DNA of 64,000 nt from Tetraselmis striata (GCA_006384855.1 VCJN01002992.1:612522-676521), one strand, 5' to 3'. Counted from the first letter of the stretch, positions 41,721 through 54,160 are shown. The notes: a model not told the origin generated them from the letters alone. Program-made: numbers and translations.

Positions 41721-44700
41721 ATGGCGCTCACTTCATCTTCCAAGCCGTTTCACGGCACTTGCGTCGTGCCAAATAAACCTCGCAACTCCGGTAAGCTCGG
41801 CCAAACCGAGTATCGCTTTATTAAACGCGATCGCGCCATCGGTGAAGGAAAGACCACCGGTTTGAGCTTTCGTCGCGATACCCCAGAGGGCATCCTCTCG
41901 TGCGCGTTTGTTGTTGACTCGCGCGGCCGCAAGGCCGTTCACCCGTGTTGCAAAGGCAGCAAGTGCCTCTTTCGACTCATCGGCTCGCCCTTTGACCCAT
42001 CGGCACCAACTGCGGTAGAAGCCCGTTGCCGCGACGAATTCCTATTTGACGTTCTCGAGACCCGAAAGGAGGTGCATGCGGAGGGACAAAATCGGTCACG
42101 CGATATCCTTGCTTCCCGACTCAAGCTCGCGTTCCAACCGGAGGAGTCTTCGACATCCTTCGTTGAATGTTATTCCTACATTGAGACCCGCGACGACTCG
42201 GAGTCGAAGCAACAATGGTGGTGGAAGAGGCCCAATGGAACCTTCATCCGGGTGAGTGCCTTTCCCTTACTTTAGCCTTCGATTACTTCAGTCGAGTGTG
42301 CTCCAACTGTGTATCGACGCAAGTGCCCTTTTAATAGACTAGCCAAAACTCCAAATACCGATCATGAGTAATTATAAAGTTTTGTCTTGGTATGTCAAAT
42401 GATGCACTAAATTCCTTTGCTGCTTTCAAGCATTCCTAATATTGTCTAGCTCGAATATATTTGTGTGCATCCTGTGGCGCGCGCATGTGTTCATGCTAGA
42501 AACCGACGATTGTTAACATGTTGAGCTTAAGTAATAATACCGTTTTCCTTTGTTCGCACATGTATTGCTGCATTGAATTCATTGCTTGATTTGAAGCAAG
42601 GCCATTATTCTATTTAGCTGTGATATATTTGCGTCCATGCTGTGGATGGACGCATGGCGCTGGGAGAAATAACTGAGTACATCAATTAGTATATTCGAGT
42701 TGAGGTAAAGTGCTACTATCGCATCGAACTCCTCACATGGATTTGGTTTTCGTTTTCCCGCTAGAGTAGGCATGCGTCCATCCACAGCATGGACGCAAGG
42801 TGCGTCCATGCTGTGGATGGACGCAAGGTGCGTCCATGCTGTGGATGGACGCAAGGTGCGTCCATGCTGTGGATGGACGCAAGTTGCGTCCATGCTGTGG
42901 ATGGACGCAAGGTGCGTCCATGTTGTGGATGGACGCAAGGTGCGTCCATCCTATGGATGGACGCTAGGCGTGTCTATCCTGCGGAGGGACCCGTGGTGAC
43001 TCGAGGGGATTGTGTCGGACACCACCACACGACCTACGCAATAATCTCAAAATGTTTTCTTTCATGTGTCCTATTTCGCAGACCTGCCGCGAGGCGTGGA
43101 AGTTCATCCACCATGTATCCGAGCGTAGGCTCTCCGAGATTCAGCGCGATGTCCTGGATGATCCGATTCCATTCAAGCGGGCCAAGGTTCCCAAGGTTTC
43201 TCCCCCACGCAGCCATGCAAGAGCATGGCTTCACCTCTACTTGTCCGACGCTAGCGGCAGGCTTGAGCATATTCCCAACCCCTCTGGCGGACAAGCGCAA
43301 AGCCATCTACCATGTTGGATGAGGAAGTCTCGGGTCTACAAGTTGTATGTGGCCGACTGCAAGGATCAGAACAGTGAGTGCTCGGTTCTATCATCCCCTC
43401 CCTGCCTCTCCCGGCCAATGGGCCTGCAACTCGTAGTACATGGTCTTTTGGCAAGGTACTAACAAGATTCCCAAATTGATTTAGGGAAGCCCGCATCTAT
43501 TTCCTCCTTCCGCCGAGCGTGGTTGCAGTTCTTTCCGCATGTGAAGGTACCGAAGACCAAGCGCTTCACCAAATGCAGTGTGTGTGCCAGTTCCGCCAAG
43601 ATTTTGCGGTGCGGCCACAAACCCACCATGAGTCTTAATGGATACTAAGTGTGTGGCATGAGCAAACGCCCGGTCGTTCTAGCGAGAAATTACTGCGATT
43701 TTGAATGCGGTACTAACTAACCTATCAATGGCATTGTTGCCGCAAACGTTATTCTAGGTACAACAAGGACCCTGTCGATAGAGCTGTCGCTCAGCGCGTG
43801 CAAGAGCAACATCTGGAGAGGGTACTGCACGAGCGGCATTTCTTGGAAGTGGCCTTGCAGTACTCCCGCAAAAACAGGGACCTCTTTGTTTGCGAGATCG
43901 ATGGCATGGATCAAGACAAGACCCGTCTTCCTCATCTTGTGCCATGGGACAAGGAGGTGGAGAAGAAGAACCTCCTGCAATGTCACTTGACATGCGTCAA
44001 GTACAACGGGAGCCAGCCGGACGACGTGTACTACTTTTTCGACTGCTTCCCTCACGACAGTAGCAACACCATTACCGTCATGTACAAGACTATCAAGAAG
44101 GAGATCGAGAGGCGTGGCGAGGCATTGGACACTGTGTGGTTCCAGCTCGACAACACTTGCCGGGAGAACAAGAACAAGTACGTCTTGTGCTTTTGCCAAT
44201 GGCTCGTGCACATGGGTTTTTGCAAGGAAGTCCGTCTCTCTTTCCTCCCAGTAGGGTAAGCCCCCCCCCCCCCCCCCCCTTCCCCCCCAAAAAAACCGCA
44301 CCATCCACTGACTTACATTATTTATGTTAACGGGTCCACCAGTCGCCAAGTTGGGGCCTTACTGACTTTTTACTATATTGTTCACCTTCCAGGCACACCC
44401 ACGAGCGCGTCGACCAAGTCTTCTCGAAATTCTCCGTGTGGCTTGACGACCACGCCGCATTCACCAAGGCTCAGCTTTTGCACGAGCTTCGTCAGGCCTT
44501 CACACCGACATGCAACTTCATGGAGCTCGAGGGAGTCCTCGACATCAAGACTTGGCTTGGCAATTGTCTTCCACGACAAGGCCAGGTGCTGAACACGGTG
44601 ACTTCTAACCAGTTCGTCATCAAGCAATCGGAGGCTGTGGTCGGTGGTGTACGCAGCGCCCTGTATTGCAGTCGTTGGTCCGATACCGCAGAGCATGGGC

Positions 44701-45995
44701 CAGAGTTCATCCTTCGCGGAGTCCCCGACGGCACCCCTGCGTACCTTGCTTCTCGCCCTCTCTACCACTCCAAGGCTGACCCGGGCAAGGCTTTTGCTGA
44801 CATGGAGAAGGAGATTTGGAAGGCGGCGGATAGGTTGCACTTCTCCGCGGATGAGAGGCGAGAATGGGAGGAGGAATTCGCTTCGCTCCGGGAACTGGAG
44901 ACGAGGGATCGAACTCCCTTCCTTGCGTTTTGGCCCGAGTCTACCACGGAGCTGGACACTTGGCTAGGCGCCTTGCTACCTGGCAGGGATCTTGATGCCG
45001 ATGATCCAATGTCTGCACGTATGCGTTCCCAGCCTAGGCTTGACCAAACATGCCAAGGCATGGCACGCAGGTACGCCGACCTTCAGGAGGAGCTTCGGGT
45101 CTTGACGTACAACCCCATCACCATCAACACCTCCACTCAACGCCGGAAGCGCCGGCGGGGGGCGCAAGCGGCTACAACAGCGGTTGAGCACTCGAACGAG
45201 GCCGAGGAGGGGGGTCAGGCCGTCGCGATCCCGTTGGAGAATGAGGACACTACCCGACGCGAGTTTGACGCCCGTCCCGGCAATTTGGTCGTCATGGACA
45301 ACACCGCCGACAACCCCGACGCGTACCGCGAGGAGGGTCTTCTCGGCGATTGGGAGAACAAGTACCTTGTGGCCTACGTAAGGTACCGATATGACGTCCA
45401 GGATTTGGATGGCTTGCCCGAGGACCACACCGAAGTTGACGAGTTGGACGTCACCATGTGCGAGCCTTGGTTGTCGACGCCGCATGGGAAGCCCGACATC
45501 CCGCTCACCTTTGCCATCGCGGCGGCCCGACAGAGTCGCGACCCAGAACCGGACTCATCTTGGGACGCTGCGAAGAAGATGAAATGGTTGCCTATCACCA
45601 CTATGCCTCTATCGCTCTTCAGCTTGCGTTTCCCGAACGTTCGCCGGACCGCCCGCCAGTGCCAGCACGACTTCCGTGGCACCAAGCTAACTGCCGTGAC
45701 AAGCATGAAGGGCGTCTCGGAGATCAAGGACTCCAGACACAAGAACCTTGTTGTGCGCCGGCCCTTGGCAAAGCTTCGCTACACCATGCAATTGCAGGAA
45801 GAGGCGAATAGGGAGTGCGGTGCTTCGTTGCCCCTCGACGGCATTAGGCACATGGAAATCACTTACGAGCTTGCAAGACTCCGTGCCGCGCTCAACGTCC
45901 ACAAACTCGATGTCGACAACAAACGCAGGTGGTTCAACGACCACCGCTTCAATGCAGACGAGAAGAAGTGCGTTTTGGACATGTTGACAATATAA
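41721..45995 (+). CDS. DUF7869-type DDE-like protein, 5 exons, 1,015 aa
   Basis: Exons: 41721-42251, 43082-43373, 43485-43608, 43758-44255, 44393-45995. All phases match and the sum is 3,048 nt. Two introns have a perfect TACTAAC branch site. Exon 3 begins a Cys-bearing stretch (KCSVCASSAKIL). Exon 4 has an acidic motif CEIDGMDQDKTRLPH and then WFQLDNTCRENKNKYVLCF. The junction of exons 4 and 5 makes VGHTHERVDQVFSKF. These are the landmarks of the DUF7869 family, whose D, D and H/E spacing suggests an RNase H-like (DDE) fold, as in transposases. The last 400 residues are of unknown fold. It is either a domesticated or a live transposase-like gene. Intron 4 begins GTAAGC and then a long C tract. 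Confidence 0.75.
42775..42985. repeat. 28-bp palindromic tandem array in an intron
   Basis: About seven units of 28 bp in direct order, each holding GCGTCCAT, CTGTGG and ATGGACGC with the arms inverted, preceded by one unit in the opposite direction and followed by two worn units. It lies in intron 1 of the DUF7869-type gene and shares its core word with the satellite at 39.6-40.5 kb and with a single unit near 42,633. Confidence 0.9.
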
Positions 45996-46460
45996 TGATA
46001 GACAGTGGTGTTGTACGTACGTATCTCTAGGGGCCTTTGTGGGGGGCGGGAGGGGGGGGTGCGAGTGTTGGCTACTCGTGCCCATTAGACAATGCGATTT
46101 GAGCACTGTAACAATTAGACACTTAAAGTATTTGCCATCGCACGCTTGCCCCACGATCATACGACGTCAAACGCAATGAATTGATGGGGTGGCGCGCGTC
46201 CTGACTTAGGTTTTTCCTCGCATCCGCTCTGCGCATGCCCAATTTTGCACGTTTTGCGCGGGTAAATAGCGAAATCGAGTGCAACCAAGGGGATTTTGTG
46301 CAATTGTGCCTCCAAAACATGCGTTTTGAGAATTTCGTGCAAAATGGCTCAAAAAAAGGCAACTTTCACAAGTGAACAACATAACATGTTTAATGAACGA
46401 ATGTTAGTGCGATACATGTGCAACAAAGAAGGCAATGTGAGGCAGGGCCCGACGCCATAG
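45996..46460. other. No gene recognised
   Basis: This is the 3' flank of the DUF7869-type gene with a G-rich run near 46,040-46,060. Open frames on both strands lack protein character. Confidence 0.5.
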
Positions 46461-47109
46461 CTAGAAAAATTTCCCATTCCCAGTAAAATCCAGGGCGCCG
46501 TGAAGGGGGGTGGGGGGGGGGGGGGGGGCGCTCAAAATAAAGGCATGTAAGTCCTCAGGTGTTGACGCAATAACTTGACTACTATTAAAATCCATGAACT
46601 CCGGAACTGACATCCCAAAATTATGACGGTGATACCCCCACCGCGGGCACTCCACCAACAATGTTCGATAGTCTCATATTCACCTCCGCCACATGTAGGG
46701 CAGTGTGCAAGGACCCGCATGGCATGAATCCGGGCCAATCGGCAGGCAGTGGGAAATACTCGGGTGCGTAATTTTATCATGACGTGCAGCCCGGCCGCAA
46801 CCCCCGTGCGAAGGGACACCCACACCGCACGGTGGCAACGGGTTTGACGAATAAGACGCCTGGACATATATACCCCATGTTTTAGTGCGTGTTGACGATG
46901 CCAACGATTCGTAACGCGCCCACACTTACGCCTTTACTAGTTTATCGCATCGCGCGCGGCTAGTGACCTCCACTCAAGTGAAAGGTGCGCCCCCTCAGCT
47001 AGCCCTACGTTCGCCCTAGCTAATCGATCTAACCACCGCACAATCCCCGACGTCCACGTGTTAGGGCGCGCCCGACTTAGCTCATCTACTAAATGGGTTA
47101 TACATGTAT

Positions 47110-48428
47110 TCAAGTCGGATATGCTTTAAGGAACGCCCGAGCCCGTGCCGCAGCGGCCGTAGCCTCTATGGGCGCAATATCCAGCTCCCGCATCATCGGT
47201 GCAATGGCCACCCCGGGGGAGTTTTTACCCACCCCAATGAGGCACCGCAAGCTTTGATTGAGTACGGTTTGTAATTTATTTGCGCCGCTACGTCTATCCA
47301 TGCCCCGTACTTCACACCCACCGTAAGTTAAAACAGGCAGTACACGGGTTTTAAAGACAGACACACGCACATTAATAGGAATTATGTCCCGTCCACCGAC
47401 TACTACCGAATCGAGCGCGTCAATGGCGCGTTTACCCTTCTTTACCCGGTCGTCTAGTATGTGTTGCATACCTAAATCCGACTTAATGACCGTACCCAAA
47501 TACCTATATTCTTTTACAACCGAAACCTGTTCCCCCGCCCAAGCTGCCATCGGGCAGCTTGTTTGCGTAACGCGGTCTCGTCGGAATATCGGCCTAATGC
47601 CATCACCCCACACTTAAGTACTCCAAACCCCATAAAATGGTCCTCCGGCCTCCGCCCACTGTGAGAAGTGGGCAAACATGGCATGCAGGTTATCGAACAA
47701 GCTTGTGATAGCAACAACGTCGTCCGGGTATAACTGACCTGGCACCCTTAGTATTTGCCTTGCCGCTACTGTGTCGGTGCACCCTCGTACATCACACCCT
47801 AGATGTTCGACCCCATCGAATATATCGTCAATAAATATGTTAATAGGATGGGGGAAGCAGGGCATCCCTGTCGGCGGACACGCTCTATGGGTATGGGGTC
47901 TGAAAGTGTTCCTAGGGCCACCTCTGTCTTGACCCGTACCATACTATCCCTGTATAAAGTTTTAATGAAGGTAAGCACATGACCCGTGACTCCTATGGCT
48001 TGTAGATTTAGGAATAAAAGCTCATGAGGTACGGTGTCATATGCCTTCCTAAAGTCAATAAAACCCGCGTACGTGGGTAGACCTGCCGCTTGGCGACGAG
48101 CCGCGATATCGAACAAGCTGGCGACAGGCATGGGGGCCTCCTAATTCCGCATAAAACCCGCTTGCCAACGGCGGATTATCTCTTTAGCTTGGCAGACGTC
48201 TTGCAATCGCTGGGTAATGACGGTCATAAGGAGTTTCATGGCGGCACCCATAATCAAAATACCCCTATAATTGTCCTTAACGGTTGAGTCGCCTTTTTGG
48301 GGCACCGATACAATGGCCGAGCTACGCCATTGCTGGGGGATACAGTTCTTAGTCCATATCCCGTTAATTAAGGCCAGCAATGCCTTGCCAAAAGGGATAT
48401 TCGGGGCATATATCGCCAATTTTAACAC
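47110..48428 (-). pseudogene. LINE reverse transcriptase, frameshifted
   Basis: 48,428-48,141 holds the RT N-terminal part (IPQQWRSSAIVSVPQKGD, DNYRGILIM). 48,131-47,799 holds motif A in FIDFRKAYDTVPHELLF and motif B in RRQGCPASPILL. 47,865-47,614 holds motif C as LYPDDVVAI, where FADD is usual. 47,613-47,110 holds the thumb and connection (YRYLGTVIKSDLG, RVLPVLTYGGCEV, LNQSLRCLIGVG). The pieces lie in different frames. Confidence 0.8.
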
Positions 48429-48449
48429 CTCCGCAGTAATCCCATCCTG

Positions 48450-48675
48450 CCCTGGGCCTTATTATTTTTAAACGCCTAAGAGCTTTGACTAGTTCCTCCC
48501 ATGTTATTTTATCTGCCCATTAATCCCGTCTAGTGCGGGGGCAATGGGTGGCGATGTACCGTACTGCCCCGGGGCCTTATTATTTTTTACACGCCTAAGA
48601 GCCTTGACTAGTTCCTCCCATGTTATATGCCCATTAATCCCGTTTAGTGCGGGGGCAATGGGTGGCGATGTACCG
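48450..48675. repeat. Tandem duplication of about 107 bp within the LINE
   Basis: The stretch GGGCCTTATTATTTTTAAACG to GGCGATGTACCGT is repeated directly, the second copy with a few changes and a short deletion. It lies between the endonuclease linker and the RT of the LINE. Confidence 0.85.
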
Positions 48676-48824
48676 TGGCGGTGTTCTCACGCCGCACGGT
48701 ATATCGCAACCCGTTGTGCTAGGGGGTGGGGGTCACGCAGCAGCTCCCGATAGTGCCGTGCCCAACACGCATTGATTTCGCCCGGCTCGGTATGAAGTAC
48801 CCCCGATACCGGATCGCGTACTGG

Positions 48825-49590
48825 CTAGTTTGCGCCCTCGAATGATCCCTGCCCCTTACGGAGAGAGCGCGCCCACTTCCAAAATTCCCGTCTCCCACTG
48901 CCCTTTTTAAAATCCTGAACCGCTTTTTGCACGGCCCGCTCTCTCTGGCGGCGGCGGTTATTACGTACTAGTGCCCGGACCCTATGCCGTGCAGCAACAT
49001 AATGTGCCGACGCTAGAGCGGCATCCCGAGGGCCCCTAGTCCCCCGGCATGCCACAACGGCCATGCGCCGACGATTAATCGCACCTAGGATAGACCGTTG
49101 CAGCGGCGGCCCTAAGCCACGACGCATGGGCTTGGCAACAACCCCTACCCCACGCGCCGCCGACCATGTTGCATGGATAAAGTGGCCGGCGCCTGTGTCT
49201 AGGGATCTCCCGCCTCCCGATACCCGCCCGCCGTCTACATGTGGGTCATCTAGAGGGGTGAGCACCGCGAACGGATTAGCGGTGACAAAATTGCGGAACG
49301 GCTTCGGCCATTCAGAGGGAGAGTCACCGTGGACTGGTTTGGGAATGGACCTTGCAGACATGCGTTCATGCATGGGAGGTGGACAGGTATTCTCACGGAT
49401 GGCGGCCACAGGGAAAGAAGACATGACAAGGAAGTGATCGGAGGTGTCCCAAGAGTTGTCCACCCATGCCGAGGGCGAGAGAGGGGGGGAGGGCCTACGG
49501 TGGGAGGTCATGCGATGAAGTGGTCGAGAACGTGGTAGCTGCCCCTCCGACAAGTACCGCGTTATTCGCGCGCCGATGCATCCCGCGGCC
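48825..49590 (-). pseudogene. LINE endonuclease end and linker
   Basis: An open frame with SAWVDNSWDTSDHFLV (the conserved SDH near the end of APE-type endonucleases), then SEWPKPFRNFVTANPF, then a basic helix-rich stretch ending WARSLRKGQGSFEGAN. This is the usual bridge between endonuclease and reverse transcriptase. Confidence 0.6.
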
Positions 49591-49599
49591 ACATGGGCT

Positions 49600-49680
49600 T
49601 TTTTTTTCGCCCCCGGGACAGGAAGGGCACCATTGAAACCCTTGCAGCGTCTCGTACGACGGCCGTACGACGGCCGATGA
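49600..49680 (+). repeat. Short repeat terminus shared with 25,447 and 10,090
   Basis: TTTTTTTTCGCCCCCGGGAC followed by GAAACCCTTGCAGCGTCT and a duplicated ACGACGGCCGT. It resembles one end of the MITE-like element at 10,090-10,436; no opposite end is visible nearby. Confidence 0.5.
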
Positions 49681-49879
49681 GCTTGCCGCCGGGAAGGCAC
49701 CTCCAACGCCTGAGTTGAGCCGTCAACTCCCTTTCATCCATGTTCCAATCCCCCCCCCCCCCCCACCACGATTATATCCCTCGGATAACTTGTACGAAGC
49801 CGCGCTAATCCCAGAGCAACATGGCGATGGTCTCACTCGCGTCGTAGCTCGGCCCGCGACCTTTGCCAGTACCTGACCT

Positions 49880-51050
49880 GTCGGCGTCCACGTTTTCCTC
49901 GTCGCCCCTCGCCCTCGTCCTTCTCATCCCCTTCGTCCTCGTCGCTGCCGTCCTCGTCCTCATCCTCATGCTCATCGATGTCCTCGGTGCTCTTGTTGTT
50001 ACCCGCACGGCGCGGTCAGCCGACCCACGTCCATGCCCAACTTGCTCTTCGTTCTCCTCGTCCGCCCTTAAGTCGTCGTCATCCATGCCCATAGCGCATG
50101 GAAGCGGGGCTTGCGGCCGCGACGGGCTAGCATCAGCACGCCATGGCGCCCGGGCTGGTGCCGGGCCGAGCAGCTAGCAAGGCGCCGCCTGGGGCCCCTA
50201 CGACCCTTTGCGACCGGCATGTACATTGCACTGAACATGTATATTCTGCGTAATGTATGACTTCGATTTACGGCTCAGTGAGCCAGATGTAGGGCGGTCG
50301 TAAGGCTGCATTTCATTTCGGCCGTACCCGCAGTCGCAAATATTCGTACGGGTACTAAAATGCTCGTAGGAACCGCAAATTCGGCTTGTTTACGGTTGCG
50401 GCTGGCACCGTGAAATGTGACATCCCAGTATCCGCCGATATTTTCCTAGTTGCCCTCGCCCTCGTCCTCCTCATCCCCTTCGTCCTCGTTGCCGCCGTCC
50501 TCGTCCTCATCCTCATCCTCATGATCGCTGTCCCCGGTGCTCTCGTTACCCTGCACGGCACGGTCAGCCAACCCACATCCATGCCCAACTTGCTCTTCGT
50601 TCTCCGCCTCGTCCGCCCATAAGTCGTCGTCATCCATGCCCGTAGCGTCTGGAAGCGGGGCTTGCGGCCGCGGCGGCGCGGGCGGGAGGGGGGGGGGGGG
50701 TTGGTGGCCATCGCGAGCAGTCGCTTGGGAGTGTTGTAGCCTGATGAGCACCCAACACGGCACGATGTGGGCGGGCGATTGGCAAATGAGCTTGGTCAGT
50801 GACGTTTGACCGCACCCCCTCATTCATGTGAGTTCAAACGCTCAAACGGGCCTAGCATCATCACGCCCTAGCGCCCGGGCTGGTGCCGAAAGCAACAGCA
50901 AGCAGGGCGCCGCCTGGCCCCTACGACCCTTTGCGGCATGCGTGTACATTGCACTGAACATGTATATTCTGCGTAAAGTATGACTTCGATTTACGGCTCA
51001 GTCAAGTGAGCTATATTTAGGGCGGTCGTAAATATTGCCATACTTGCAGC
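49880..51050 (-). repeat. Duplicated segment encoding an acidic stretch
   Basis: About 430 bp at 49,880-50,310 recur at 50,445-51,050 with divergence and an insertion containing a G tract (50,689-50,700). On the minus strand the second copy reads GMDDDDLWADEAENEEQVGHG and then an Asp/Glu-rich run to a stop; the first is out of frame in that run. It could be an exon of an acidic protein or part of a repeat. Not resolved. Confidence 0.45.
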
Positions 51051-51379
51051 GAGGCCAGCCGCAAATCCCAGAGCCGCAAATCCGCCAGTTTATGGTTACG
51101 GCTCAGAAATAGCGATTAAGCGATGGTTAAGCAAAGTAAGCGATGGTTAAGCGATATACTACGACTACTCGCGACTAGCCGCAACCGTAAATTCGTACCG
51201 GTACCCGTACGATTATTTGCGGTTACGGCCGAAAATGAAATATAGTCTGTGACCTGGAGGAGACGAAATCCTGATAATCGCGCGAGAACGCCGGACGCTG
51301 CAGGCGCTATCGATGTCTTCAGTCTTCTTCCACACCTTCCAGTAGCCTTCATCGCCCCCATCTCAGTCCTTCCAGTCTG

Positions 51380-53870
51380 ACGACATCTGCGACGACACCT
51401 GCGACACCGTCAGCGACACTGCCGACCTGCTCAACGACTTCACATTCGGCACTTCTGCCTCTTCCACGGCTGCCGTTGTCCCACTGACGCCAGCGCCGTC
51501 CTCACCACCACCACAACCTCTACCAGTCGCGCATCCCCTCCTACGATGCCCGCGACTGCGTCCCCGTATGCCCGCATCTGTCGAGATAAACTATTCTGAC
51601 GCTGTGGTGGTTTAAATTCGCCCTGATGATGCGCAATTGGCCGCCACGTCTGCGTGAACCTGGATCGCGCGCACTTAAAACTCCAGCGAGGACTTCGCCA
51701 CCGCGTTCGACCAAGCCGCCCCAACCAGCATCGTCGCCACCTATGCTAATGCCAAGGCGCTTCACTCTTGTGAAGAATATGATGACTCCCTCCGCCACCG
51801 GGCTGGATACCCACCCAACTCAACCTCATCGTCATCACCATCCAAAGCACCCTCAACGCTCTTTATGGACAACTTCACGCCTGACGCCTCACCACGTGGT
51901 CAACGTCATTAGTGCCCCCCCCCCCCCCCCTGTCGCCACGGTGTCTGCGCCTTCGCACACCCGGCCGACTCAAGATTACTCCCCCGATGATCTGCTACCC
52001 TCTGTGGCGCTATCCTGGAGCGTGGCTCGCGCTATCACATCATGTACGACGCTGCTACCAACCCCACGTCGCGTCCCACCTCGCCTTGCGCTACAGCTCC
52101 TGTCCTACCTATCGGCCGCAGCTCCACTCACCTGCCACAGTCGCCGTCGGCTCCTACGCGGCGTCCGTGCCTCCGTCTGTGCAACACACGTCTTTAGTGT
52201 CCCCGGCGTCGCGGTTGTACCAGCGCCGCAATCGGCGCCGCCGCCAGGGGATCGTGCCTCCACCGCGGCCGCGCCGCGATCCAGCTTGACGCTGACATGT
52301 TCAACGCTGCCATCAGACATCATGCTCAGGCTCTGAATGCAGACCCGCCCGTTGTCAAACCCCGCCGGCGTCCCCCCGCTCGTCAGCCCCGCAGCCCGAT
52401 GCCCGCTCGTCCATGGCTGCACCGACTGGCATGCCGTACCGCCATCCAGAGGGGTACCAATCTCACCTCAGCCAGTCCTCGTAATGGCGGGCGCCATGCT
52501 GCAACCATCAATGCTCCACGTTCATGGCCGACTACATGGCTACACAGACAAGGCGTTAGCGGTCGTAACACCAAGCCACTGATCATGACAACATCGCAGA
52601 CATGGAGCCCAACAACAGCAGCAACATAGATGACCGCATGCCCGCCCTGACGCAAGACAGTGACAGCGATGAGGACGACGCCATCACTGACGGTGATGAT
52701 GACATCATGCCCGATCTCCGCTCGGACAGCGCCAACGACGAAGACAACGTCTACACCTCCTCCAACTACGGCACAAGTTATACGGACAGCATGCTAGACC
52801 TCGCGCCCGATAGCGACAGCGATGTGGACTACGACGAGGCAGACTATGTTGATCGCGACGCAGCCTGGAGCGAGTACGCACGGACTTCATCGACTGCACA
52901 ACGGAGCTCTGCGGTGACACCGACAACGACTGCGGCGATGGCATGTAAACCACCATGCACGCGCCTGCATGTGGCACCATTGGACCCCTATCTCCACATC
53001 TATGGACATCATCCATGAAACCACGCTTTAGCTCCTGATGCCATCGACGCCCTCATCGCCGCAGAAGAGACAGCACTTCATGCCAATCTCTCTGCAGCTC
53101 CGCTCCCTTCCATTTCCCGTATCAAGGCTGACATCACAGCATTCTAAAGCCGCCCACTTCATGCCCTACTACTGTGCTCCGGGGCAGTACCCGGCTTCAT
53201 CTCTCACATGATTGCCGCTGGCGTGCATATCGTGCTGGCGCTGGTGGACTCCAATCCCACGGCGCGCACCGGCATGATGGCGGAACTCATGAAGATAATC
53301 TCATCATCGCCTGTAGCACTGCTCACATCAGCCCATATTGGCGTTCACACGTGCTTGCCTCACGACATCACGACCATCATCGATGTCCATCTTGCGACAC
53401 TTCCCCACGTCGACATCATCCTCGCTAGTCCACTGTGCGATCCGTTTTCAACAGCCGGCCTTCAACGAGGACTCCATGACCCCAATGCTCTTCCCTTCCA
53501 CTCGGCATGTCGCATCATCTCGCAGATTACAGCAAATCAGGGCAGTCTGGCCTACACCGTGAAGAACGTTTCCGGCGCAGCCCGCTTCCCCGAGCTTTGA
53601 ACTGCCCTTGGGGACCCCATCCTTGCCCGCGCTCACGAGCTAGGTTCTACTGCTCGACGCAATACCCTCATGTGGACAAATACCCGTGAACCCCCGTCTT
53701 TGCAACGTCATTGCCAGGCGTCCCTGCGCACACCACTCCCAGTGGGTGATCTGCTTACCCAATATGGTTTCTCACCAGTGTGGACGGTGCCCCAACATCT
53801 CCAAGGCAGCGCCTTCCCAAAGTTTGTCTCGCCGAGGCAGCTACGCACACCGTGTACACCCTGATGGACC
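51380..53870 (+). mobile_element. Decayed coding region ending in a C5-methyltransferase-like stretch (probable old retroelement relative)
   Basis: The plus strand shows protein-like stretches in several frames: a possible Gag-like part near 51,660-51,780, Pro/Ser-rich sequence, an acidic run at 52,602-52,880, then from about 53,160 a C5-cytosine methyltransferase-like part. The last has a SAM-binding-type start (LLLCSGAVPGFISHMIAAG, then LVDSNPTAR), a catalytic-loop region DIILASPLCDPFSTAG, a motif VI-like VKNVSGAARFP and a motif VIII-like LGSTARRNTLMWTN. It is broken, with many breaks, and clearly older than the 25-37 kb copies. I link it to retroelements only because of the similar domain and the acidic upstream part; a host pseudogene is the alternative. 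Confidence 0.5.
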
Positions 53871-53989
53871 AGGCCGCGGCATGTTGCAGCTCAACGGCGC
53901 ATGGACAGAGGCATGATGTGATGGTTGGGCGCTCGCGATGGGTTACCGGACAAACCTGTGCCTGTCCGAAGATACACTACGCTTCCGGT

Positions 53990-54160
53990 GCACATGCATA
54001 TGTATGGTGTATGTATATAGTATATACATATACATATGCATATGCACATACATTTACATTTACATTTACATTTACATTTACATTTACATTTACATATATC
54101 TGCATACATACAGACATATACATATATATGATATATACATATATATATGCCACATCTGCA
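53990..54160. repeat. ACATTT hexamer and TATA-type microsatellite
   Basis: About eight ACATTT units at 54,050-54,100, flanked by TATATACATA-type repeats on both sides. Confidence 0.9.

Larger units (their letters stand above)
46500..49590 (-). mobile_element. Decayed APE-type LINE (non-LTR retrotransposon)
   Basis: Read on the minus strand from 49,590: the end of an endonuclease (NSWDTSDHFLVMSS), an Arg-rich linker, reverse transcriptase, and a terminal zinc-knuckle-like CPTCGGGEYETIEHC at about 46,680. The 5' end is missing and the left edge meets a short foreign repeat at about 49,600. The frame changes at least four times, so it is dead. The clade is L1-like by the RT words, but this is not certain. 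Confidence 0.75.

Noticed and set aside
42775-42985. CRISPR-like array with 28-bp units
   Set aside because: Units are contiguous without unique spacers, the setting is an intron of a eukaryotic gene, and no Cas-like gene is present.
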